Assembly (NCBI GenBank): GCA_965196985.1
Contig: CBDALO010000016.1
Coordinates: forward strand, 1 to 64,000
From: 2-12-FULL-35-23 sp965196985
GTDB taxonomy: Bacteria > Pseudomonadota > Gammaproteobacteria > UBA12402
DNA length: 64,000 nucleotides
Direction of reading: 5' to 3'
The notes beneath the pieces are model-generated. The model made no database searches, was not told the origin of the DNA, and worked only from the letters and a program-made list of their open reading frames with translations. Both the position numbers and the translations under genes were made by a program. Positions 20,188-28,586 of the stretch are shown one piece after another. Every line of letters begins with the position of its first letter. The first letter of the stretch is position 1.

Positions 20188-20631
20188 ATGAAAAACTTTA
20201 TTGCACGCATTACAGAAACCGAGATTAATATTCAACAAGCTTATGAGTTTATTCAAAGTCCCTCACATGGTGCCGCCACCAGCTTCCTTGGAATTATTAG
20301 GAATCGCAACCTGGGTCGTGATGTTATTGGTGTCAGTTATGATGTGTTTATCCCCTTAGCTGAAAGAACCTTACAAGACTTATGTAAAGAAGCACAGCAA
20401 CAATGGGGAAGTGGCTTAAAGCTCTTTGTCGAACACTTCAAAGGACGACTTGAGGTTGGTGGCGTTAGTGTTATCGTTGCTGTTAGCTCTCCTCATCGCA
20501 ACGAAGCTTTCCAGGCCTGCCGGTTTTTAATTGAGGGCATTAAACATCGCTCACCTATCTGGAAACAGGAACACTACCTTAATGGTGACAGCGAGTGGGT
20601 AAAGGGGCATGCCTTATGCTCACATAGTTAG
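20188..20631 (+). CDS. moaE: molybdopterin synthase catalytic subunit MoaE
   Basis: 147-residue large subunit that pairs with MoaD. Family motifs visible are GAATSFLGIIRNRN, the His-Lys/Arg segment VEHFKGRLEVGGVSVIVAVSSPHRNEAF, and the catalytic-Lys stretch SPIWKQEHYLNGDSEWV. The ATG directly follows the moaD stop, with CGGAGG upstream. It is the last gene of the molybdenum-cofactor operon and is intact. Confidence 0.95.
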   Translation: MKNFIARITETEINIQQAYEFIQSPSHGAATSFLGIIRNRNLGRDVIGVSYDVFIPLAERTLQDLCKEAQQQWGSGLKLFVEHFKGRLEVGGVSVIVAVSSPHRNEAFQACRFLIEGIKHRSPIWKQEHYLNGDSEWVKGHALCSHS

Positions 20632-20686
20632 TTAAACCTGAAAAACGCATTTGCCCGGATGAACCTTGACACAGTTCGGCAAAGCC

Positions 20687-20782
20687 GTTGTAGCCTTGAC
20701 GCAGTTCAGCAAAGCCGAACGTAGTCAAGGGCAAAACCTTATAAGCACACTTTATCCTTGACTGCGCTACGCTCCGCTCCTT
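20687..20782. repeat. intergenic palindromic repeat, type a (unit 1)
   Basis: About 96 bp starting GTAGCCTTGACGCAGTTC, with inner AAAGCCGAACGTAGTCAAGG and a mirrored TCCTTGACTGCGCTACGCTC; the terminal complement is degraded. Unit 2 at 20903-21004 is almost the same. Non-coding. Confidence 0.75.
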
Positions 20783-20794
20783 GCCACCTGACTC

Positions 20795-20885
20795 GTAGCC
20801 CGGCTTGAGCGTTAGCGATAAGCCGGGATATAACTTAATCTCAACCCCGGATTATCAAATGCTACGCATTTTCAATCCGGGCTAC
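20795..20885. repeat. intergenic palindromic repeat, type b (unit 1)
   Basis: 91 bp bounded by GTAGCCCGG and CCGGGCTAC, with internal CCGGGATA/AACCCCGG stems. A second unit of 92 bp lies at 49258-49349. It resembles REP/MITE-like intergenic elements. Confidence 0.75.
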
Positions 20886-20902
20886 GCGCTGCTTGGGCAA
20901 TG

Positions 20903-21004
20903 CCGTTGTAGCCTTGACGCAGTTCGGCAAAGCCGAACGTAGTCAAGGGCAAAACCTTATAAGCACACTTCATCCTTGACTGCGCTACGCTCCGTCAAGG
21001 CTAC
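20903..21004. repeat. intergenic palindromic repeat, type a (unit 2)
   Basis: Has perfect 11-bp inverted ends GTAGCCTTGAC and GTCAAGGCTAC. The rest of the gap between moaE and the uraD fusion (20632-20686 and 21005-21245) shows no further gene. Confidence 0.8.
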
Positions 21005-21245
21005 ACTTTTCACCATACTCAACCATAGTCCGAACTATCGCCTGTTAACTTGACAAGTATTAACTACCTGTTTATATTCGAAAGCCTCGATTTTCCTACA
21101 ATTCGTTGTTTATCTTCTTTGTCCTTACGAATGAGAATAGCAGCAAACTAGACTGAGAAACTTGATAAAACCATACCAATAAAAGTGATTAAACCATCAC
21201 AGCAAAGTTATCTCAGTATTGAATAATATTTACAGGGAGATATTT

Positions 21246-22118
21246 ATGCCAATAATAAAAAGTGGCTTTGATGAAATTAACTCATCTAACAAAGAAGGAT
21301 TTACCCAATTATTTTCAGACATATTTGAACACTCACCCTGGGTAGCCAAGAGCGCTTGGAAATTCCGGCCTTTTACTAACCTTTATCAACTACACAGCGC
21401 AATGACACGAGCGCTTAATTCAGCTTGCCGCAAAGACCAGCTAACTTTATTAAAAGCCCATCCAGATTTAGCAACTAAGAAACAAGCTATTAATAAGCTA
21501 ACCAAAGCTTCTCGGGCCGAACAAACTAGTACGGGGCTGGATCAATTAAGCGCAGAGGAATACGATACATTTAATCAATTAAACAAACACTATCGAGAAA
21601 AATTTGGCTTTCCCTTTATCATTGCTGTACGTGACCACGACAAACAAAGCATTCTAGAGAGATTTAAAACACGAATCAAAAATGATGCTGAAACTGAATT
21701 TTTAGAGGCCCTACGAAACGTTTCCCGTATTGCCTACTATCGCTTAATTGATAGTGTTAAAAACGAAGATTTAACGAACAGGTTGCACGAACTCACTCCC
21801 CGAGTTGAAAAAGATCTCGCCCTAACGCATTACCCCAAACGTGAATGGGTATTACCTCGACAGACTGCAAAAAGCGAACATGTTTATGATGTGATCATCG
21901 TTGGCGCGGGGCAAAGTGGGCTAGGTATAGGCTTTGGCTTGCTACGACAAAATATCAACAATATTCTTATTATTGACAAAGCCCCTCAGGGCGAAGAAAC
22001 GCCATGGACAACCTATGCGCGCATGATTACCCTGAGAACACCTAAACATATTACTAGCATTGACTTAGATATTCCGAGCTTAACTTATCAAGCCTGGTTT
22101 GAAACACAATTTGGCAAG
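21246..22118 (+). pseudogene. OHCU decarboxylase (UraD) fused to FAD/NAD(P)-binding domain, truncated by IS91
   Basis: Residues about 1-165 match 2-oxo-4-hydroxy-4-carboxy-5-ureidoimidazoline decarboxylase of urate breakdown: LLKAHPDLATKKQ, EQTSTGLDQLSAEEYDTFNQLN, KFGFPFIIAVRDHDKQSIL. From about residue 215 a dinucleotide-binding fold begins (VYDVIIVGAGQSGLGIGFGLL, IIDKAPQGEETPW), as in flavin monooxygenases. The ATG at 21246 follows AGGGAG; the in-frame TTG 27 bases earlier is unlikely. IS91 cuts the FAD domain at 22118, and the last residues (SGRLRRQ...) come from the IS. The rest of the domain is not found beyond the element, where sequence is rearranged. It supports a urate-degradation role for the neighbourhood. 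Confidence 0.88.
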
Positions 22119-23696
22119 TCAGGCCGGCTTCGCCGGCAACTTTCTAAGCCTCTAAGAGTTTAGTCTTTACAAAGCCACGAGTATTATTAAGTCTCAAACT
22201 AGTCAAACCTGCCCATGGAATAATAACGAATAAAAATAACACACCTGCTATAGAAATTGCTTCAGGTAGCTGAGCAATAACTCACCTACTATACGCGCTT
22301 CTCATTTTACTCTAAGAATAATGAAACGCTTTAGTATCAAACAAATCTTGGTAACCAATCAGAACTGGTGGAACTTTCACACCAAGTACAAAGATAAAAT
22401 CAGAGAAGCTATTGTCATTGGCATTGTTAAGCTGCTTAGCTGCAAACATCCTATGCGTGGCCATAAAGAGTATCATTGCAGTAATCCAAACTGTTCACAC
22501 GTCAAATACATCCGCCATACCTGCAAAGCTAAAAGCTGTTCATCGTGTGGTAAAAAAGCCACAGAAGTATGGATACAACAACAAATGGCAATCTTACCCA
22601 ACACTGCATGGCAACACATCACATTCACCATGCCCTCTACTCATTGGGACTGCTTTTGGACAAACAGAGAGCTTCTTAATTTACTCCCACCATTAGCAGC
22701 AAAGGTGTTACTCAAGCTTGCTAAAAACAAGAGGGTTAAACCCGGTGTATTTATCGCGCTTCACACCTTTGGCAGAGATCTAAAGCGCAATGTGCATCTT
22801 CATGCGTCAATCACTCTGGGTGGTATCAACAAAGAGTTAACACAATGGAAAAGCCTCTACTTCCATCAACCTACACTAATGTCCATGTGGCGTTATGAGG
22901 TCATTAACCTTTTTAGAAACCACCACCAGGACAAAGGGCTTATTCTGCCAAATCAGTTAGCCTCTACACTGAACCACACTTTCAACTTTAATCAACTGCT
23001 TGATCAGCTTTACCAAAAACGATGGGTAGTACATTGCGCAAAGCCCTCAAAGAATCACAAACAAAACGTTAAATACTTAGGTCGATACACCAAACGTCCT
23101 CCTATTGCTGAGTCAAAAATTAAAAACTTTGATGGGAGCAGCCTCAGTTTTAATTATCTTGATCACGTCTCTAAAACCTACATGCAATTTAAATTAACCG
23201 CGGAAGAGTTTATTACTCGATTTATTCAACACATTCCTGATGTTGGCTTTCGTATGGTGCGTTATTATGGGTTTCTTGCTAACCGGGTGCGAGGTGAGAT
23301 GCTACCCAAAGTCAGACTCCTATTAGGTGAAACTGATCCAAACACACCCCAGGTCAATTACCGCACCTTAATGCAAAATAATTTTAACATTGACCCCTGT
23401 GAATGTGTTCTATGCGGTAGCCAAATGTTTTTAGCTAACTGCTGGTATAGACAACCTAACCGTTACAAATTGCTATCAAAGCATCGTGAACTCGCCTTAC
23501 TGAAAAAAATCTAATAACTTCCTAGGGGGGTAGTCCGTCCAAAACAACAAATAACAGCTAGTTTTGGCTATTGTTTGTCATAACTAACCCTGCCCCACCA
23601 CTAAATCGATTTTATAAAAAATACCTGTGCTAAAATTACTCATTTTAATTGGTGGTATTTTTACCAATTGACACATTGAAATTCCTTAATATCAAG
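22119..23696 (+). mobile_element. IS91-family IS copy 1
   Basis: About 1,578 bp from TCAGGCCGGCTTCGCCGG (a short hairpin near the end) to ATTCCTTAATATCAAG. CAAG borders it on both sides, as in copy 2 (43556-45136). IS91 elements insert next to a tetranucleotide such as CTTG without the usual TSD, and this agrees. Confidence 0.88.
22321..23514 (+). CDS. IS91-family transposase (HUH, Y1/Y2 type)
   Basis: 397 residues. The N-terminal zinc-binding region has CKHPMRGHKEYHCSNPNCSH and CKAKSCSSCGKK. The HUH motif is HLHASITLGG (residues about 160), and the catalytic Tyr region is VKYLGRYTKRPPIAESKI. A C-terminal Cys pair is in ECVLCGSQM. It is intact and differs from copy 2 at only a few residues (for example CKHP versus CKHL). 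Confidence 0.92.
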   Translation: MKRFSIKQILVTNQNWWNFHTKYKDKIREAIVIGIVKLLSCKHPMRGHKEYHCSNPNCSHVKYIRHTCKAKSCSSCGKKATEVWIQQQMAILPNTAWQHITFTMPSTHWDCFWTNRELLNLLPPLAAKVLLKLAKNKRVKPGVFIALHTFGRDLKRNVHLHASITLGGINKELTQWKSLYFHQPTLMSMWRYEVINLFRNHHQDKGLILPNQLASTLNHTFNFNQLLDQLYQKRWVVHCAKPSKNHKQNVKYLGRYTKRPPIAESKIKNFDGSSLSFNYLDHVSKTYMQFKLTAEEFITRFIQHIPDVGFRMVRYYGFLANRVRGEMLPKVRLLLGETDPNTPQVNYRTLMQNNFNIDPCECVLCGSQMFLANCWYRQPNRYKLLSKHRELALLKKI

Positions 23697-23713
23697 TCGA
23701 ATGCGCCTACTTC

Positions 23714-25245
23714 GATAGAGCGTTATTTTGTCTGTAAAAACCAACTTCAGTACTTAGAAAAACCTTTAAAATTCTAAATGGCACTCTATTGTACCTGTCT
23801 CATCGCATAATATCTTAAATTAATTATGCTAATCAATCTAAAAAATTATTTATACCTCAAATTTTTCTCCTCTCAAAATAAATTATTAACTTTTAGGTAA
23901 TAGCAATTATATCTCGTTAATAAGAACAAGAATGATCTATCCTAAAACCCTATGAAGCCTTATTATTCACTTCAACTTAAGTATCTAGGTGATCCGCTCC
24001 ACTGGTCATCAATTTCCACTAAAACAGCTGATACGAGCCTTAGGCACGATTCAGTATTAGGGAAAATTCCAACTGTATGCGTCCTTCTTTTTACCTCTCT
24101 GTTTACGCGCTCAGCTATGTTACTGGTTCTTAATCTTTTTTGATGCGGCCTGTCAAAGTTCATCACTACTAAGCCCTCCGGTATATTCACTTCCAACCAA
24201 GAAGAAAGCTCTGGTGCTGTTTGCTGATATTTATCTACCGCCATAGCCAATAGTCTTTCCGACTCATGAATGTTTGAGGCATTAAATATAGCTGTAATCT
24301 CCTCAGCTACTGGTTCCTTCATTGAGCGCTTTGGTATGTGAGCCTGAGCATTTTGCTGCAAATGAAATTGGCAGCGTTGCCAAGGAACACTGGGGAACAC
24401 AGCTCTTCTAGCGGCTTTTAGGCCAGTATGAGCGTCGCTAGTAATCAACTCAATACCATGTATACCTCGCTCAACCAACTGCTGAAGAAAATCACGCCAA
24501 TGTACCTCAGCCTCTGATAACGCAACAGAAACACCTAGCACTGTTCTCTTGCCGGTTGATTCATCAAAGCCATAGGCTATCAATACCGCACAGTCTTGTA
24601 CTGTGCCGCTAGTGCGCACCTTCTCATAACGTGCATCTAGCCAAAGATATTTTATCTTTCCTAACGGCTTATTTCGCCATTTCTTTAAATCTTCATCCAA
24701 CAATTTAGCGCAACGGCTTACCTCTGTGCTTGAAATATCTGTTCCACAGAGTTGCTTTAGCACCTTTTCAACTTTGCGCGTGGAAACCCCATGCACATAC
24801 ATTTCAGCGACAGCCAGCTTAAGTGCTCTATCAGAGCGTACACCTCGCTCTAAGACTGATGGATAGAAGGCTTCATTGAAGTCTCTAACCTGCGGTATCT
24901 GTAGCTCAAGCTGACCTTGACCTGTGTTAATTAACCTTGGTTTAAAGCCGTTCGCATATCCGTTTCTATCGCCAGTTCGCTCATAAGGACTGGCATTTAA
25001 ATGGCGCTCCCTTTCTATTAACATAGCCTCATTCATCAACCTGGAGACAAGCTTAGGTAAAGCTTCAAACCCCTCCATCGCTAAAACATGTATGGCTTCT
25101 TCGATTAAGTTCTCATTTTTATAGCAGCTCATTGTCATTCCTCTTTTTTGGTTAAGTTTACCTTAAAAGGAATTTCTAATCTGACTGAGTCGCCTGCTTA
25201 TTTTCGGCAAGTCAATGGAATTTACAGAAAGGATGGCGCACTAGC
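23714..25245 (-). mobile_element. IS256-family IS copy 3 (1,532 bp), no target duplication
   Basis: Both ends are present, but the flanks CCTACTTC and CTAACAAC do not match. This suggests recombination between IS256 copies with loss of the DNA between them. Only 17 bp separate it from IS91 copy 1. Confidence 0.93.
23972..25138 (-). CDS. IS256-family transposase, intact
   Basis: 388 residues, one substitution from the other copies (Phe for Ser in QVRDFNEAFYPS). The catalytic residues are conserved. Confidence 0.95.
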   Translation of the reverse strand: MTMSCYKNENLIEEAIHVLAMEGFEALPKLVSRLMNEAMLIERERHLNASPYERTGDRNGYANGFKPRLINTGQGQLELQIPQVRDFNEAFYPSVLERGVRSDRALKLAVAEMYVHGVSTRKVEKVLKQLCGTDISSTEVSRCAKLLDEDLKKWRNKPLGKIKYLWLDARYEKVRTSGTVQDCAVLIAYGFDESTGKRTVLGVSVALSEAEVHWRDFLQQLVERGIHGIELITSDAHTGLKAARRAVFPSVPWQRCQFHLQQNAQAHIPKRSMKEPVAEEITAIFNASNIHESERLLAMAVDKYQQTAPELSSWLEVNIPEGLVVMNFDRPHQKRLRTSNIAERVNREVKRRTHTVGIFPNTESCLRLVSAVLVEIDDQWSGSPRYLS

Positions 25246-25446
25246 CTAACAACCCTTCATCTACTTGGTATTAGCCTGCAACTAGAAATGCAACTTTGGT
25301 TAATACCTATGGTATTAATCGGACATGTTCTTGGATTAGCCTTCCATAAAAAACTACTAAAAATGCAAAACCGACGCTTTTATCAGGTATTAGGCTCAGG
25401 ACTACTGTTAGTCATTGGTATTGGTCTGGCTAAAACTTGGCTTTAG
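25246..25446 (+). pseudogene. C-terminal remnant of a TauE/SafE-type membrane permease
   Basis: An open frame without a start runs from the IS256 end to a TAG at 25444: about 65 residues with two hydrophobic segments (LWLIPMVLIGHVLGLAF, FYQVLGSGLLLVIGIGLAKTW) separated by a basic loop. The GH.LG..FH+KL....FY..LG..LL..G pattern resembles the end of sulfite-exporter TauE/SafE family proteins. The rest of the gene is missing, apparently lost with the rearrangement at IS256 copy 3. Confidence 0.6.
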
Positions 25447-25583
25447 GAAATCATCCTACAAATCGATGGCAAAAGCTTCATTAAGGTTTAAAAATTCCCA
25501 TAGGTTCGACTAGTATACTAACGCACCTTATTTCATGTAATATCCTTAACATTACTCTAACCCTACCTATACGGAGAAACCTT

Positions 25584-26111
25584 ATGACAGAAATCACCGT
25601 CAAGCTCATGGGTGACCCAACACTAACCGAGGAATCAATACCTGTTACAGAGTTTGATGAAACTCTGCATCTATTAATCAAAGACCTAAAAGAAACCATG
25701 ATAAAAAAAGGCGGTGTTGGAATTGCGGCTCCGCAAATTGGAATTAACAAACGTGTTATCCTTTTTGGCTTTGATAAAAATGAACGCTACCCTACTGAAG
25801 CTCCTGTCCCCTTTACTGTATTAATCAACCCTGAATATAAGATTTTGTCTGATAAACTTATCTTTGGTTGGGAAGGCTGCCTCAGCGTCCCAGGGTTAAG
25901 GGGTTTAGTACCACGATATGAGAGTATTCAGTATCAAGGTTATGACATGGATGGCAACCTTATTGAGCGCACAGCCGAAGGTTTTCATGCCAGAATCATT
26001 CAACACGAAGTTGATCACCTTGATGGAATATTATTTCCCTTCCGAATAGAAGACCTACGTGACTTTGGCTATGAAGAAGCCATATCCAAAAGCTCTAAGG
26101 TTAAGATATAA
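25584..26111 (+). CDS. def: peptide deformylase
   Basis: Metalloenzyme that removes the formyl group from nascent protein N-termini. All three family motifs are present: GVGIAAPQIG, GWEGCLSVPG (metal Cys) and IIQHEVDHLDGILF (metal HExxH). 175 residues, a normal length. The ATG follows CGGAG by eight bases. It stands alone, without a methionyl-tRNA formyltransferase next to it, so it may be a second def copy. The 297 bp downstream (26112-26408) contain no gene that I can recognise. Confidence 0.95.
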   Translation: MTEITVKLMGDPTLTEESIPVTEFDETLHLLIKDLKETMIKKGGVGIAAPQIGINKRVILFGFDKNERYPTEAPVPFTVLINPEYKILSDKLIFGWEGCLSVPGLRGLVPRYESIQYQGYDMDGNLIERTAEGFHARIIQHEVDHLDGILFPFRIEDLRDFGYEEAISKSSKVKI

Positions 26112-26408
26112 CTCTAGGCTACATAGATGGTCTGCTACTCTATTAAAATTAGGCTCGAGAACACCCAAACTCTCTCACTATTAGAGCAGCAGTCCCTTTT
26201 AACTAAGATCTGCAAATGAAAAGCTGCTAAGCCCAAGGAATAAGCCAAAAACTGCCAAAGGTAACATCTTAAGTTTTCTATTCTTCATACTAACAACCCA
26301 CCTTGTAATTATTAACGGCAGCCGCTCTATCAAACCCCCACCGGGCTGTAAAGCATGAAGAATAATTTAAATGAATTTTTTTCAGTTAATTTGTTGAATT
26401 ATTAAGCT

Positions 26409-26771
26409 CTACTGAGTAATCGTTGCAGACCAAGTGCCAGTGTAGGTTGGACAAAGCTGCTGCCCACTAGCAATAGTTGGACTAGTCATAGAGCCCACAT
26501 AATCACACGTTATTCCCGACGTCTGCGTTAACTCTTGCATATCAACAAAGCCTTTTGTATTGGTATGCAAAACCGCTGTTCCATTGGCTGGAGGCTGTCC
26601 ATTTCCGACTGAAGTAAAATTAAAATCCTCTGTTGGCGGGCTACCGCCAACCTGCGTAAAACTAATCGTATAAGGCCCCGTCGTTAAATGCCATCGAGTT
26701 ACCGCAAAGGCACTCAAGCTCCACAACGCTGTAATTAGAAATAAAAATATCACTATCATTCGCTTTATCAT
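26409..26771 (-). CDS. small secreted protein of unknown function (third of tandem set)
   Basis: 120 residues. A clear signal peptide (MIKRMIVIFLFLITALWSLSAFA) precedes a mature domain of about 97 residues rich in Thr/Gly/Ser, with two Cys (TCDYVG and QQLCPTYTGTW) that could pair. It is clearly related to the upstream neighbour: both share W.LTT...YTI/WTI.FTQ.GG.PP...FN, NG.AVL.TN..G, and ATP-like SPT.A.G.Q.CP....TW. The ATG follows AGGAGCGAAGGAA. It is separated by 12 bp from the upstream gene, so they form an operon. No known family recognised. Confidence 0.8.
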   Translation of the reverse strand: MIKRMIVIFLFLITALWSLSAFAVTRWHLTTGPYTISFTQVGGSPPTEDFNFTSVGNGQPPANGTAVLHTNTKGFVDMQELTQTSGITCDYVGSMTSPTIASGQQLCPTYTGTWSATITQ

Positions 26772-26783
26772 TTCCTTCGCTCC

Positions 26784-27152
26784 TTAGTTTGACTCCACTG
26801 CAGTCCAAGTTGAATAGTAACCACCTGGACATATTTGCCGCCCTGCTGCCGTTGTTGGCGTTATTAACTGACCGATAAAGTAACACAATTTACCACTAGA
26901 GTTTGTCGTATACTTCATACAAAAATAACCATCTGAGTTTGTATTTAAAACCGCCTTACCATTTGCTGAATAGGAGCCATCGACACCCGACCAGTTAAAC
27001 TGCTGTTGCGGTGGCGCCCCTCCAGTCTGCGTAAAAGTTATCGTCCAAATATTAGGAAGAGATGTCGTTAGCACCCACGTTTCAGAAAAACCTAATGTCG
27101 GCAACACCAAGACCAATGAAAAAATAATTAATAGCTTTCTTAGTTTACTCAT
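26784..27152 (-). CDS. small secreted protein of unknown function (second of tandem set)
   Basis: 122 residues with a signal peptide (MSKLRKLLIIFSLVLVLPTLGFS) and a mature domain starting ETWVLTTSLPNIWTITFTQ. It is paralogous to 26409-26771. It has three Cys (FCMKY, LCYFIG, ICPGGYY), one more than its paralogue. The GGAGG ribosome binding site lies seven bases before the ATG. It lies 15 bp after the first gene of the set. The two domains look like beta-rich extracellular modules, but that is inference. Confidence 0.8.
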   Translation of the reverse strand: MSKLRKLLIIFSLVLVLPTLGFSETWVLTTSLPNIWTITFTQTGGAPPQQQFNWSGVDGSYSANGKAVLNTNSDGYFCMKYTTNSSGKLCYFIGQLITPTTAAGRQICPGGYYSTWTAVESN

Positions 27153-27167
27153 TACACACCTCCAAGT

Positions 27168-27576
27168 TTATGAACAGTTAACACAAGTTATTGTGCCTGA
27201 GCTTGAGGCCGAGCACTTTAAGCCGACAAAGTTCTGTGCCGAGCCTTTGTAAACTACCTGACCGGTAGCGGCCTTCCAAATGATGACTGGTGCAGAGCTA
27301 ATCGCAATACCATCACCCCATAAAGCCCTTCCGCTATGAGGACCTATCGCCAATTCACCAAGGGAATAAGTATAAAAATCAAAAACCAGGCTAACATTTG
27401 GTGTATTATCATAAACTAGCACACAAACTGAGGAGTTTGTTGGGTAATTCGCCAAACAAAACTGCTTACCACTTGCATAAGATGAAAATTGATGACCTGC
27501 ACCTACCTGAACAGAAGCACAAGCAACACTTGAAAAAAACAAACTAAACAATAAAAGACTGGCTTTTTTTGACCAT
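27168..27576 (-). CDS. small secreted protein of unknown function (first of set), start out of frame at an A7 run
   Basis: The body (from about 27551) encodes SVQVGAGHQFSSYASG...CSASSSGTITCVNCS, a Cys-containing mature domain. A perfect Shine-Dalgarno (AAGGAG, seven bases) precedes an ATG at 27576, but seven A follow (27564-27570) and put the ATG in the wrong frame. With six A the product would start MVKKASLLLFSLFFSSVACA, an ideal signal peptide, giving 135 residues. Either the gene is phase-variable, or slippage rescues it, or it has an indel or sequencing error. It shows no obvious similarity to the other two proteins beyond being small, secreted and cysteine-bearing. Confidence 0.7.
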
Positions 27577-27670
27577 ATGCTATCTCCTTATAATTACTAT
27601 TTCTTGAATGCAAATATAAAGAGTAGAGATTTCGCGGTATTAAGAAATGGAACAAAGCATCTATTGTCTA

Positions 27671-27691
27671 TCTTTCCCTAGCTTCCCTAGA
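27671..27691. promoter_or_regulatory. possible operator: direct repeat upstream of secreted-protein genes
   Basis: Two copies of TTCCCTAG at 9-bp spacing about 95-115 bp upstream of the first secreted gene. They could bind the adjacent LuxR-type regulator. The rest of 27577-27885 is AT-rich with no clear gene or promoter that I can defend. Confidence 0.25.
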
Positions 27692-27885
27692 CTTTATATT
27701 ATTAAGCTACTTCAGCAATGCTTTATTTTTTTGTGCATATTATCACTTGCCTACATAAAAATCAAAAGTTAATTAATTTAGTGCAGTAACGATAAAACCT
27801 GCCCAACATAACCTAAAAGCCCATAAATAATCTTTGCGACCGACTTATCAAGTGAACGCCAACTAGGGGCGCCCATGATCGATAT

Positions 27886-28563
27886 TCAATCAGCCTGACG
27901 AGGAAACAACTTCAAGCGCAACTCTCTGCGGGTTGTGCATTGATATTTTTGCTTAATATTACCAATATAACCCTCGACCGTTCGATGCGAAATACTCATA
28001 GCTTTCGCCACTTCCTTAGCGGTATAACCATTTAAGTAATAGAACAAACACTCTACTTCAATGCTAGACAAACTCGCTGGTGGCGAAGTTTTAAAATACA
28101 AGTGATCTGTCATCTTTTGTAAAAAAGCTGACTTTTCTCTTCTTATAACCTGAAACCTATCAATATTTTCTTCTACACTTTTAGACACTTCAGAATAGGA
28201 GTCCATCTCTTGGTCTGACAGAATCCATAGTTCACAAACTTTTTTATCACGAATACGATAAATCGCTACTAGCATCGATTCACATAAGCCGCCATTACTT
28301 GGGCTTAACCATGTCTGTCGCATTCTAAAAATAATAAGATTATCAACAACCACCAAATCCTGAATGGTAAACTGCCTTTGCTTGCAGGATTCATTGAGAG
28401 CTAGCATACGCTCCTTAATATCTTCGTAACCAAACTCACCCTGTTGAAAATGTCCGATAACATCCTTAGTATAAATTTCAGGGATTTTTTTTACCAAACC
28501 GTTTTGCCAAACGTTGCTAATAACTTCAGTTACAAACTCTTGTGGTTCACTTTGAGTAAACAT
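27886..28563 (-). CDS. transcriptional regulator: NTF2-like sensor domain + LuxR-type HTH
   Basis: 225 residues. Residues about 1-130 look like a SnoaL/NTF2-fold domain (IPEIYTKDVIGHFQQGEFGYEDIKERM, LVVVDNLIIFRMRQTW), which could bind a small ligand. Residues about 160-222 are a LuxR/FixJ helix-turn-helix (LSSIEVECLFYYLNGYTAKEVAKAMSISHRTVEGYIGNIKQKY). There is no receiver domain. It lies upstream of, and in the same direction as, the secreted-protein genes, so it may control them. IS256 copy 4 is inserted 16-23 bp before its ATG and probably separates it from its own promoter. Confidence 0.85.
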   Translation of the reverse strand: MFTQSEPQEFVTEVISNVWQNGLVKKIPEIYTKDVIGHFQQGEFGYEDIKERMLALNESCKQRQFTIQDLVVVDNLIIFRMRQTWLSPSNGGLCESMLVAIYRIRDKKVCELWILSDQEMDSYSEVSKSVEENIDRFQVIRREKSAFLQKMTDHLYFKTSPPASLSSIEVECLFYYLNGYTAKEVAKAMSISHRTVEGYIGNIKQKYQCTTRRELRLKLFPRQAD

Positions 28564-28586
28564 AAAACCACCTATGCATCATCCAA

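Noticed and set aside
20687..21004. Repeats with palindromes that might be a CRISPR array
   Set aside because: Only two or three units of about 90-100 bp, with no regular spacers and no cas genes nearby.
23952..24143. 63-codon frame opposite the IS256 transposase C-terminus, repeated in each copy
   Set aside because: Antisense shadow of a conserved coding region; no independent support.
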